In this document: in pieces, positions 52,790 through 61,094 of the stretch | Layout of the letters: each line of letters begins with the position of its first letter | Numbering within the stretch: position 1 is the first letter of the stretch | Assembly: GCA_038322235.1 (NCBI GenBank) | Contig: JBBQFQ010000021.1 | Coordinates: 1 to 64,000 of the forward strand | Length of the DNA stretch: 64,000 nt | Source: SZAS-18 sp038322235 | GTDB taxonomy: Bacteria; Verrucomicrobiota; Verrucomicrobiia; Chthoniobacterales; SZAS-18 | Direction of reading: 5' to 3' | Notes under the pieces: model-generated | The model's input: only the letters and a program-made list of their open reading frames with translations | Databases searched by the model: none | What the model was told of the DNA's origin: nothing | Translations under genes and position numbers: made by a program

Positions 52790-53551
52790 ATGCAAACGGG
52801 TGCCATCGACGCTTCGCCTCCCGCGCGAGCGGACGGGGCGGGCGCGGGTGAGCCTCTGTTCCGGGCCCGCGATTTGACCAAGGTCTATGCCAGCGGCGCG
52901 GGCGAGGTGCGGGCGCTCGACGGGATCGACCTGGACCTCTTCGGGGGCGAGTTTGTCGTCCTGCTCGGCGCGTCCGGGAGCGGAAAGTCCACCCTCCTCA
53001 ACATCCTCGGCGGACTGGACATCCCAAACTCCGGAACGCTGCAATACCGGGACCTCGATCTGACCGGGGCGGACGAAGCCGAACTCACCGCCTACCGGCG
53101 CGATTCTGTCGGCTTCGTCTTCCAGTTCTACAACCTCATTCCGAGCCTCACCAGCCGGGAGAACGTCGAACTCATCACCGACATTTCGCGGGATCCCATG
53201 ACCCCGGAGGCCGCGCTCGAACTCGTCGATCTGAGCGACCGACTCGACCATTTTCCGTCGCAGCTCTCCGGCGGCGAGCAGCAGCGGGTGGCGATCGCGC
53301 GGGCCATCGCCAAGCGTCCGGAGGTGCTGCTTTGCGATGAGCCCACGGGCGCCCTCGACGTGCGCACGGGCATCCACGTGCTCGAGGCGATCGAGCGGGT
53401 GAACCGGGAGTTGGGCACCCTGACGGTCGTGATCACCCATAACGCGATCATCGCCGACATGGCGGATCGGGTGATCCAGCTTTCGGACGGCCACATCATC
53501 GACACCCAGCGCAATCCCACCCGCCGCGCTGCAAGCACCCTCGCGTGGTGA
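52790..53551 (+). CDS. ABC transporter ATP-binding protein (MacB/LolD type)
   Basis: The ATPase has Walker A GASGSGKST, the Q-loop (VFQFYNLIPSLTSRENVEL), the signature LSGGEQQR, Walker B VLLCDEP and the H-switch TVVITHN. The sequence resembles MacB/LolD ATPases. The start at 52790 (MQTGAIDAS) gives 253 residues; an ATG at 52742 is also possible. Its stop overlaps the permease start by four bases (GTGA). Together with the permease and adaptor it forms an efflux or lipoprotein-export system. Confidence 0.93.
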   Translation: MQTGAIDASPPARADGAGAGEPLFRARDLTKVYASGAGEVRALDGIDLDLFGGEFVVLLGASGSGKSTLLNILGGLDIPNSGTLQYRDLDLTGADEAELTAYRRDSVGFVFQFYNLIPSLTSRENVELITDISRDPMTPEAALELVDLSDRLDHFPSQLSGGEQQRVAIARAIAKRPEVLLCDEPTGALDVRTGIHVLEAIERVNRELGTLTVVITHNAIIADMADRVIQLSDGHIIDTQRNPTRRAASTLAW

Positions 53552-55917
53552 GAATCCGACCGCTCGATCGGAAGCTGCTTCGCGACCTCGCGCGCATGCG
53601 CGGGCAGATGATCGCCACGGCGGTGGTGATGGCCTGCGGGCTGGCGATGATGATCATGGCGCGCAGTCTGATCCTCTCGCTCGAAAAGACGCAGGAGGAG
53701 TATTACGCCCGGCATCGGTTCGCCGATGTCTTTGCCGATCTGAAGCGCGCTCCGAACGCCCTGCGAGCCCGGCTCGCAAAGATCCCGGGAGTGGCCGCGG
53801 TCGAGACGCGGGTGGTGGGCAATGTGACGCTGGAGCTCCCCGGCCAGCGCGAGCCGGCCGATGGATTGATTCATTCTCTGCCCGAGGGCCGCGCGCTGCA
53901 ATTGCACCAGCTGTACCTGCGGCGGGGGCGTCTCCCGGAGGCCGGCAGCCGGGGCGAAGTGGTGGTGGGGGAGGCGTTCGCGCAGGCCCATGGGTTTCAG
54001 CCGGGCCACACGATCGATGGCGTGATCCACGGCGCCCGCCAGCGGCTGAAGATCGTGGGGATCGCCCTTTCACCGGAGTTCGTGTTCGAGGCGCGACCGG
54101 GCGATACGCTGCCGGACAACAAGCGCTTCGGCGTGTTTTGGATGAACGAGCGCGAACTCGCGGTGGCGTTCGAACTGGACGGCGCCTTCAATAACGTGCT
54201 GATCGATCTGGCCCCGGGCGGCGTGCCCCGCTCCGTCATGGCCGAGGTCGATCGCCTGCTTTTGCCCTACGGTGGACTGGTCGCGTACGGCCGGCGCGAT
54301 CATCCCTCGGCTTCGCGCCTCGAGGACGAGATCCGGATTCTCGGCTCCATTTCGGTCGCCTTTCCGGCCGTCTTTCTCACCATCGCGGCCTTCATGAGCA
54401 GCGCCGTGCTCAGCCGGCTCATCCGGCTGCAACGCGAACAGATCGCGCAGCTCAAGGCGTTCGGTTATTCCTCGCGGGCCGTGGGCGTGCACTACCTGAA
54501 GTTCGCGGTCGTCATCGTGGCTGGTGCCACCCTGCTCGGCGGCACGGCGGGGACCCTTCTCGGCACGGCGGTGGTGCAGGTGTACCACAGGTTCTTCAAG
54601 TTCCCGGAGCTCTTCTTTCATCCGCACTGGGCGATGATCGGAGTCGCCTTCGTCGTGAGCGCCCTCGCGGCGTTCGCCGGGGTGATCGGCGCCGTGCGGG
54701 AGGCGGTACGTCTGCCCCCCGCCGAGGCGATGCGGCCAGAGCCGCCCGCCCGATACCGCGTTTCCCTCCTGGAGCGCCTTGGCCTCTCGCATCTGGTCAG
54801 CACGAGCTTTCGAATGGCGTTGCGGAACATCGAGCGACGGCCGTGGCAGTCGGCCTTTACCGCCTTCGGTCTGGCGCTGGCGACCGGAATTCCCATCGTG
54901 CCGGGCGCCATGCGGGATGGCATCGGCCACTTGCTTTCCGCGCAATGGGACCGCGCAGAGCGGCAGGACGTGACGATCGCCTTGCGCGAGCCGGGATCCG
55001 CCACCGCGCTGGCGGAAATGCGATCGCTCCCCGGGGTGCAGCTCGCCGAACCCTTCCGCAGCGTGCCGGTCCGCCTGCGCTTCGAGCATCGCTCCCGCCG
55101 GCTCGTCGTGACGGGATTGCCGGCGGATGCGTACCTCAAGCAATTGCTCGATGCCAGCGAACGCGCGGTCGCGCTGCCCCCCGAGGGTCTGCTCATTTCC
55201 GCGAAGCTCGCGGAGGTGCTGGGAGCGAAGCCAGGGGACAAGCTGCTCGTGGAGGTCCAGGAGGGTCGCCGGCCGCAACTCGAAGTGACGCTGCAGGCCA
55301 CCCTCACCGACTACTCCGGGCTCCTCGCCTACATGGAAGTGGGAGCGCTGCGCCGACTGATGCGGGAAGGTGAGACGGTGAGCGGGGCCTTTCTCACGGT
55401 GGATCACGCGCACTGGGACCAGTTCCTCGCCGCGGTCCGAATCGCGCCGCGGATCGCCGCGTTGTCGATCAAGAACAGCGTCCGGAAGAGTTTCCAGACA
55501 ACCACCGCGGACATGATCGGGATGATTACCAACATCTACTTCGGCTTCGCCTTCATCGTGTCCTTCGGCGTAGTGTACAACAGTGCGCGCATCGCGCTGA
55601 GCGAGCGCAACCGGGAGCTGGCCACCCTGCGCGTGGTGGGGTTCACCCAACGCGAGGTGGCGGGGGTGCTGCTGAGCGAGCTCGCGGTTCTCACGGTCAT
55701 CGCCCTGCCGTTCGGCCTCGTGATCGGTTCCCAGATGGCCGCGGGCATCATCCACACCGCCAGCACGGAAGCGGTCCGCCTCCCGCTCGTCCTCACGCCG
55801 GCCACGTTCGCCATGGCGGTCGTGGTCGTGCTAGTATCCTCCACTTTCTCCTTCGCGCTCGTGAGCCGTCGCATCCAGCACCTCGACCTCGTGGGCGTCC
55901 TGAAAGCACTCGACTGA
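53548..55917 (+). CDS. ABC transporter permease (FtsX-like, MacB family)
   Basis: The 789-residue permease starts at the GTG overlapping the ATPase stop. It has an N-terminal helix (about 25-45) and two FtsX-type units: an extracytoplasmic domain, then helices near 270-400, a second extracytoplasmic domain, and C-terminal helices (about 665-785; IYFGFAFIVSFGVVYNSARI, MAVVVVLVSSTFSFALV). The eight-helix, two-domain layout is unlike single-module LolC/E and like two-module permeases. ATGs of the next gene overlap its TGA. The substrate is unknown: a hydrophobic drug, toxin or lipid-linked compound is likely. Confidence 0.9.
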   Translation: MRIRPLDRKLLRDLARMRGQMIATAVVMACGLAMMIMARSLILSLEKTQEEYYARHRFADVFADLKRAPNALRARLAKIPGVAAVETRVVGNVTLELPGQREPADGLIHSLPEGRALQLHQLYLRRGRLPEAGSRGEVVVGEAFAQAHGFQPGHTIDGVIHGARQRLKIVGIALSPEFVFEARPGDTLPDNKRFGVFWMNERELAVAFELDGAFNNVLIDLAPGGVPRSVMAEVDRLLLPYGGLVAYGRRDHPSASRLEDEIRILGSISVAFPAVFLTIAAFMSSAVLSRLIRLQREQIAQLKAFGYSSRAVGVHYLKFAVVIVAGATLLGGTAGTLLGTAVVQVYHRFFKFPELFFHPHWAMIGVAFVVSALAAFAGVIGAVREAVRLPPAEAMRPEPPARYRVSLLERLGLSHLVSTSFRMALRNIERRPWQSAFTAFGLALATGIPIVPGAMRDGIGHLLSAQWDRAERQDVTIALREPGSATALAEMRSLPGVQLAEPFRSVPVRLRFEHRSRRLVVTGLPADAYLKQLLDASERAVALPPEGLLISAKLAEVLGAKPGDKLLVEVQEGRRPQLEVTLQATLTDYSGLLAYMEVGALRRLMREGETVSGAFLTVDHAHWDQFLAAVRIAPRIAALSIKNSVRKSFQTTTADMIGMITNIYFGFAFIVSFGVVYNSARIALSERNRELATLRVVGFTQREVAGVLLSELAVLTVIALPFGLVIGSQMAAGIIHTASTEAVRLPLVLTPATFAMAVVVVLVSSTFSFALVSRRIQHLDLVGVLKALD

Positions 55918-57182
55918 TGAAAGCAGATTCCCGCTCCGAACGAGTCGCGCCGCCGACCGGACCGGCCTCGCGGCGTCCCGCCCGCTCCCGCCGGAATCCG
56001 TACCTGCGCTATCTCGTCGGGGGCGCGGTGCTGCTCGCGTTGTATCTCGCCTTGCGGCCCCGGGCCTTGGAGGTCGAAATCGCGGAGGCAAAGCTCGGCC
56101 CGCTGACGGTGTCGGTCTTCGAGGAAGGCAAGACCCGCATTCGCCAGCGCTACGTCGTTTCGCCGCCGGTGGCGGGTTACCTCCAGCGCATCGAGCACCG
56201 GGCGGGCGCCCGCATCGAGGTCGGGAAAACCGTTCTCGCCACGCTGACGCCCGAGCCGTCCAGCTTCCTCAATCCGCGTTCCCACGCGGAGGCGGAGGCG
56301 CGCGTCCAGATGGCGGAGGCCACCCGGCAGCAGCGCGCGGCCCAGCTCGAGCGCGCCGAGGCCGCCCGCGGGCTGGCGGATCGCGATCTGGGGCGGGCCC
56401 GCGAACTGAAGAAGTCTGGAGCGATTTCCGTCAAGGATCTGGATGCCTCCGAGAATCAAGCGGCCATCCTCGAGCGCGAGCAGAGCATGATGGTGTTTGG
56501 CGTCCGCACCGCCGAGTTTGAACTTGCCCAGGCCCAGGCGGCCTTGATGCAGACGCAAAACCCGACCTCGGCGGACGGCAGCGTCCCGCCGCTGCAGATC
56601 GTGGCGCCGGTGGACGGCGTGATTCTAAAGGTCTTCGAGGAAAGTGCCCGCGTGGTCACGCCCGGAACGCCGCTGCTCGAGGTCGGCGATCCCACGGATC
56701 TCGAGGCGGAGATCGATCTGCTGTCCTCTGACGCCGCCGCCGTCCGGCCGGGCGCGGACGTGTCGATCGAACAATGGGGCGGCGATCGCCCGCTCCGGGG
56801 CCGCGTGACGACGGTCGAGCCGGGTGGATTCACCAAAGTTTCGTCGCTGGGAGTGGAGGAGCAGCGCGTCAAGGTCCGGGTCGATTTCGTGGAGCAGCCG
56901 CCTGCGGGATATCGCATCGGCGACCGGTTTCGGGTCGAGGCCCGCATCGTTACCTGGCACGGTCCAGAGGTCCTGCAGATCCCGGCCGGGGCGTTGTTTC
57001 GCAGGGGGAACGATTGGATGACGTTTACCGTGGTCAGCGGCACGGCGCGCCGGCGACGCGTCGAGGTGGGCCATCTCAACGGCGTGGCCGCGGAGGTGAC
57101 GGGCGGGCTCGAGCGGGGGCAGTCCGTGGTGGTGCATCCGCCCGATGCGCTGGAGGAAGGCGCGAGAGTCCGCGCGAGGTAG
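55917..57182 (+). CDS. HlyD/MacA-type periplasmic adaptor
   Basis: The 421-residue protein has an N-terminal membrane anchor (YLVGGAVLLALYLAL, about 30-45). The membrane fusion protein fold follows: a lipoyl-like half (VSPPVAGYLQRIEHRAGARI), a coiled-coil hairpin (about 120-210, rich in Ala/Glu/Arg), a second lipoyl half (IVAPVDGVILKVFEESARVV) and the beta-barrel domain. It bridges the ABC permease to an outer-membrane exit duct. No TolC-like duct gene is present here. It overlaps the permease stop (TGATG), completing the operon. Confidence 0.92.
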   Translation: MKADSRSERVAPPTGPASRRPARSRRNPYLRYLVGGAVLLALYLALRPRALEVEIAEAKLGPLTVSVFEEGKTRIRQRYVVSPPVAGYLQRIEHRAGARIEVGKTVLATLTPEPSSFLNPRSHAEAEARVQMAEATRQQRAAQLERAEAARGLADRDLGRARELKKSGAISVKDLDASENQAAILEREQSMMVFGVRTAEFELAQAQAALMQTQNPTSADGSVPPLQIVAPVDGVILKVFEESARVVTPGTPLLEVGDPTDLEAEIDLLSSDAAAVRPGADVSIEQWGGDRPLRGRVTTVEPGGFTKVSSLGVEEQRVKVRVDFVEQPPAGYRIGDRFRVEARIVTWHGPEVLQIPAGALFRRGNDWMTFTVVSGTARRRRVEVGHLNGVAAEVTGGLERGQSVVVHPPDALEEGARVRAR

Positions 57183-57238
57183 TACCTGAACGTCATTGGC
57201 GCCGGCCGCAGCGCACGATAACTGATCCGAATGCGACC

Positions 57239-57415
57239 AAGAAATCGTGCGGCGACTACGACCTCGAACTGTGAGCCACGCGTAGCCGTCGTATGCGGAA
57301 TGACCCCAATCAGCGCGCGGTCTGCATCAGCGTATGGAAGGCTGATGACGAGCGCGGGGCGAACCTTCGCCGTGACACCGAAATCTACCTGCCAAACCTC
57401 ACCCCGCTCAGGCAC
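57239..57415 (-). pseudogene. Truncated PemK/MazF-like toxin
   Basis: In the minus strand from the GTG at 57415 the frame reads VPERGEVWQVDFG, RPALVISLPYADADRALIGV and FEVVVAARFL, the N-terminal half of a PemK/MazF endoribonuclease. After residue 59 the sequence stops resembling the family. The GTG overlaps the stop of the upstream antitoxin gene by eight bases, the usual operon style. Full MazF is about 110 residues, so the C-terminal half is missing and the toxin is almost certainly inactive. Confidence 0.7.
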
Positions 57416-57593
57416 GCCGCGCTTCCTCCTCGTCCAACGCGTGAAAGGCAGCTGCAGCAAGGGCGGTAAAATCGTCGTCGGTCAGGTCGTCGGACATGGG
57501 CGTGTGCTCGACGATATGGCGACGGAGCTCGACCCGCTCAGAAAGAGAGAGATGCTCTACTTCGTCGATGATGTGGGCAACGGCTGACGTCAT
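57408..57593 (-). CDS. Probable antitoxin of a decayed MazF-type module
   Basis: The 61-residue acidic protein (VAHIIDEVEHLSLSERVELR, then DDLTDDDFTALAAAAFHALD) is the size and charge of MazE-type antitoxins that pair with PemK/MazF. It precedes and overlaps the truncated toxin gene. No strong homology is claimed; identity rests on context, size and composition. With the toxin broken, the module is probably a genomic relic. Confidence 0.65.
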   Translation of the reverse strand: MTSAVAHIIDEVEHLSLSERVELRRHIVEHTPMSDDLTDDDFTALAAAAFHALDEEEARRA

Positions 57594-57765
57594 TCGGGAT
57601 CGTTATCGATAAGGAGGCGTGCGACAAGCACCTTCACCCCCTCAAGCTGCGAAATCGATTCCCGCGAAGCGGGCAGGCCGCCAAAGCCGACGGCTCAACC
57701 GTCGCGCAGCGAAGATCGAGCCCGCGCGCTCGCCGATCCGGACTTTCCCCGCCGCGCGGCTGCGC

Positions 57766-59463
57766 TTAAGCCAGTGAATCCAGCAGTCGGACGAAGAGGC
57801 GGCGGTGCTGGTTTTTCGCCCGGAGGGCTGCGCGGTATTCCTCGAAGGCCTCACGGCGGCCGAGGCGTTCCATGATGCGGCGGACGCGGGCCAGATGCTC
57901 GGCCGCTTCGCGATAGGATGCGCCGGATCCGGCCTCGACGCAGGCCTCGGTGGCCCGGCGGAAGATCGCCAGCGCCTCGGCGGGATCGCGCGTCTCGCGT
58001 TGGTCAGCGAGCCGCAGCCACCAATGAGGAGCGCATTCCCGGACCTTCGCCTCCTCCCACGCTTCGTCGGCGCGGTCTTCGGCGAGCAGCAGTTCCACGA
58101 GCAGGCTGCCATCGCTACCGCTGCCGGCGGGACGCGTGCGGAGATGGGCAAGGGCGCGCTCGACGGCGGCGCCCTCGGGCTCCCCGGCTTGCGACGCGTG
58201 CGACTTCAACTGCCGGAAGGTGCGCAAGGAGGGTTGCGCGGCGAAACGCTCCCAGGCGATCGCCATCGCCTCCTTCGAACGACCGGTCTCGTGGTAAAGA
58301 TCCGCGAGCAACTCGCGCAGGGAATCGCCCTGTCCCGGCCGGGCGCGAAACGCTTCCCAACCGCGCTCGGCCCAGGTGATGGCCTCGAGCGTGCGGCCGC
58401 GGCGGTGGTAGCCTTCGGCGATCGCAAGGAAATCGTGCGCGGTGGAGAGATCCCGTGACTTGATCTCGACGATGGCGTGCCAGTCATCGGCCGTGACGGC
58501 GATACGCTCCATGAGAGCCGTGATCTGCACCCGGCGTTGCTCGATCGAGGCGGGTCGATCGCCCGGCCCGAGCGGCAGCAGCGCCCGCCACTCGAGATCG
58601 AGGGCGTGGGCATAAGCACGGACGCCCTCCGGGCCGAGCACGGTCGCGTAGGTGGTGGCGGCGTCGCGGAAATTTCCGAGCGCACTCTCGATCTCGGATT
58701 TCAACAGCCGCGTGGCGAGCGAGACGGGTTCCGGCTTCGCGGTCCGGCAGGCGCGGAGATGCCAGGTGTGGAGCAGTTGCCAGAGATCGCTCAACGCCGG
58801 ATCGCCGAAGTCGACGAGTTCCGTGACCTTGTCCATCTCCGCGAGCGTGTACTCACAGAGTTCCACGCCCAGGGCGGCCCCGGCCGGCCCGCCCTCGATA
58901 ACGGCCTCGAGGGGCTGCAACACTTCCTCGATGCCCTGGGAGTAGTCGGGGATGGCATCGTAATCGATGTACTCCTTCGTGGCGATTGCCTCGCGAATGA
59001 GCTTTTTCCATTGCACCGTCTCCGGCACGGGCCGGGCTTCCTTGATCGCCTGCTCGAGCGTGAGCCGGCGGCGCAGAATGGAATCGTAATCCGTGGCTTC
59101 GACAACCAGTTCCTCGAGCCGTTCGCGCGGGAGCGAAGCGAGGTAGCGGCGGAGGGGATCGGGCTTCGAGGGATGGAGATCGCCCGAGAGCCAGATGAGG
59201 CCCACCGCGACGCTGTGCTTGCAGAACCGGCCGTCGCGGCCGGTCGGACATTCGCACGAGTACTCCACCGAGCCGCCGGGTTGGGACCAGAGCCGCACCT
59301 TGTACGGGCGCTGACCGAGGACGCGGGCCGAGGCGGAGCGGCCCTCGACGCGGAAGCTCCGCACCCGGCCGTCTTGGAAGTACTCCTCGCCTTTGGCGAA
59401 CGCTTTGTCCCCGGCCCACTCGCGGAGAGATTCGCGGGAAAAAAGTTCCTTCGGTGCAGCCAT
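57766..59463 (-). CDS. SWIM zinc-finger protein
   Basis: The 565-residue protein begins with a SWIM zinc finger: CxC at C70/C72, then Cys81 and His83 (CECPTGRDGRFCKH). SWIM fingers bind DNA or protein and are often encoded next to SNF2-type helicases. The rest is alpha-helical with TPR-like repeats (ETCYLLARRH-like, AMAIAWERFAAQPSLRTFRQ, AWEEAKVRECAPHWWLRLAD). No SNF2 helicase is present in the window, so it stands alone here. The ATG at 59463 gives the finger close to the N-terminus. Confidence 0.85.
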   Translation of the reverse strand: MAAPKELFSRESLREWAGDKAFAKGEEYFQDGRVRSFRVEGRSASARVLGQRPYKVRLWSQPGGSVEYSCECPTGRDGRFCKHSVAVGLIWLSGDLHPSKPDPLRRYLASLPRERLEELVVEATDYDSILRRRLTLEQAIKEARPVPETVQWKKLIREAIATKEYIDYDAIPDYSQGIEEVLQPLEAVIEGGPAGAALGVELCEYTLAEMDKVTELVDFGDPALSDLWQLLHTWHLRACRTAKPEPVSLATRLLKSEIESALGNFRDAATTYATVLGPEGVRAYAHALDLEWRALLPLGPGDRPASIEQRRVQITALMERIAVTADDWHAIVEIKSRDLSTAHDFLAIAEGYHRRGRTLEAITWAERGWEAFRARPGQGDSLRELLADLYHETGRSKEAMAIAWERFAAQPSLRTFRQLKSHASQAGEPEGAAVERALAHLRTRPAGSGSDGSLLVELLLAEDRADEAWEEAKVRECAPHWWLRLADQRETRDPAEALAIFRRATEACVEAGSGASYREAAEHLARVRRIMERLGRREAFEEYRAALRAKNQHRRLFVRLLDSLA

Positions 59464-59538
59464 CGTCGGGGCAGAGGATAGCGCCGGATCCCGGCAGGGC
59501 AACGCGGCAGACGCGCACGCTCCGGTCTCAGGGCAGGC

Positions 59539-60939
59539 TCACGGAGCGGCCGGCGCGCTTCCGAGAGCCTTGATCGCCGGCCCGACGACCGGCTGGAGCA
59601 AAAACTCCTCGAAGAAGACGTCGTTGTGGAGATTGCTGAGCGTCGCGCCGGGCAGGTCGGCGGAGGCCGCCTTGAGGTGCGCCGCGGCGGCGTCGAATTC
59701 CCCCCGGCGCACCTCGGTCGCGGCGGAGAGGACCAACCATTCCGCGCCCTTGCGTTCCTCCGGCGGGGCGGCGGCGAGGCGCTGGTCGATGAGGGAAGCG
59801 TTCCCGCGCTCGATCTCCACCAGCGCGAGCTTCACGCGGATGAGGAGGGCTTCGCCGGGGGTGATCTCGCGTTTGAGGGCCGCCTGATAGCGCGCGAGCG
59901 CGAGGAGGGGAAGCCCGGTCCGGCGCGCGGAATCGCCCCAGAGAAGGTAGTGCCGGGCGCGCAGCGGCTCGAGACCGATCGCAGTGAGGAACGCGGCGTT
60001 GGCGGCCTGGACATCGCGCATCTCGGTGTAGACGCTACCGAGCTGGCTCGCCGCGGCGGCGGCGGATTCCCCCGAGCGGATCGCGTTCTTCAATTCCTGG
60101 ACCGCCCGCGGGGAATTGCCGCGGCGGAGAGCGATGAGTCCGAGCCGGAAATCGATTCCGGGTGCCCGGGGGTTCATGCCGCGCGCTTCGCGATAGAGTC
60201 GCTCGGCCTTGTCCAGATCGCCGCGCACCTCGGCGGCGAGCGCCTCCTCAAATTTCAGCACGGACGGCGAGCCGAGAATGTCGAAGGCGGGGGCACGGAA
60301 GCTGGTCGGGTCGAACGTGTCCGAGATCGGTTCACCTGGCTCGCGGTTGGCCACGGCCGAGATCGGCGCGGGCTCCGAGGGGTATGCGTACGCCCGCAGC
60401 AGCCATCCCCCGAAGGCGCCGATGAACAACGCGCCGACCACGAAAGCGAGATACGCCTCCGGTGGAATCCGGTTGAGCGGCTGGTTGGATTCCCATGTCG
60501 AGCCGTAGGGTACGAAGGGCTTGGGATCGGGCTCCTCCCAGACCGGAGCGGGTTCGCCGGGCGCCGGCGCGGATCCCGGGCGGATCGAGGCGGGGGATTT
60601 TTCCGGGGAGTCGATCGTGTTCCCAATCGGCCGGAAGCGCCGGTTGCGGGCGGTCTTCCGTTCCTCGGTTTCCGCCGCGGGCGCGGCGGGCTTCCCGATG
60701 AGATGCTCCAGCTTCTCCCGGGCGGCGGCGATGTCGGCATCGAGATTGTCCGAGCCCCAACGGGGGGCGGGTTCTGGCGCGGCCGCCCGGCGTGGACCCG
60801 GGGCGGGGGCACCGGGTTCGGCGGGCCGGGCTTTCGTGAACCGCGTCACCGCGGGGGTCACGGGCGCGGCCGGGGCAGGTGGCATTTCTTCGCCCGTGAG
60901 CGGGTCGAGCGGTTTTCTTTTGTCGAAGCGATCCCTCAT
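59539..60939 (-). CDS. Membrane-anchored TPR protein
   Basis: The 466-residue protein has a Pro/Ala-rich cytoplasmic N-terminal region of about 160 residues, a membrane helix (AYLAFVVGALFIGAFGGWLL, about 162-181) and a C-terminal TPR domain (about 230-460) with 34-residue repeats such as KAERLYREARGMNPRAPGID, RAVQELKNAIRSGESAAAAA and ANAAFLTAIGLEPLRARHYL. It diverges from lepA across 155 bases. The start at 60939 (MRDRFDKR) was preferred over the upstream ATGs at 60975 and 60972. Role unknown; TPR proteins of this topology often act in secretion or lipid/polymer assembly. Confidence 0.75.
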   Translation of the reverse strand: MRDRFDKRKPLDPLTGEEMPPAPAAPVTPAVTRFTKARPAEPGAPAPGPRRAAAPEPAPRWGSDNLDADIAAAREKLEHLIGKPAAPAAETEERKTARNRRFRPIGNTIDSPEKSPASIRPGSAPAPGEPAPVWEEPDPKPFVPYGSTWESNQPLNRIPPEAYLAFVVGALFIGAFGGWLLRAYAYPSEPAPISAVANREPGEPISDTFDPTSFRAPAFDILGSPSVLKFEEALAAEVRGDLDKAERLYREARGMNPRAPGIDFRLGLIALRRGNSPRAVQELKNAIRSGESAAAAASQLGSVYTEMRDVQAANAAFLTAIGLEPLRARHYLLWGDSARRTGLPLLALARYQAALKREITPGEALLIRVKLALVEIERGNASLIDQRLAAAPPEERKGAEWLVLSAATEVRRGEFDAAAAHLKAASADLPGATLSNLHNDVFFEEFLLQPVVGPAIKALGSAPAAP

Positions 60940-61094
60940 CGGAGAATGGTCGGACGGTCTGCTGCGAGCCATCATAGCGCATGGCGGGAAAACGCCAATT
61001 CGCGGGAATCGCTGGATTCATGCCGCTCCGCAAGAGCCGGACGCTGGGTCGAGATGTTGACGCTCCCCGCTTTCTCGGCATCGTGCAACTCCCG

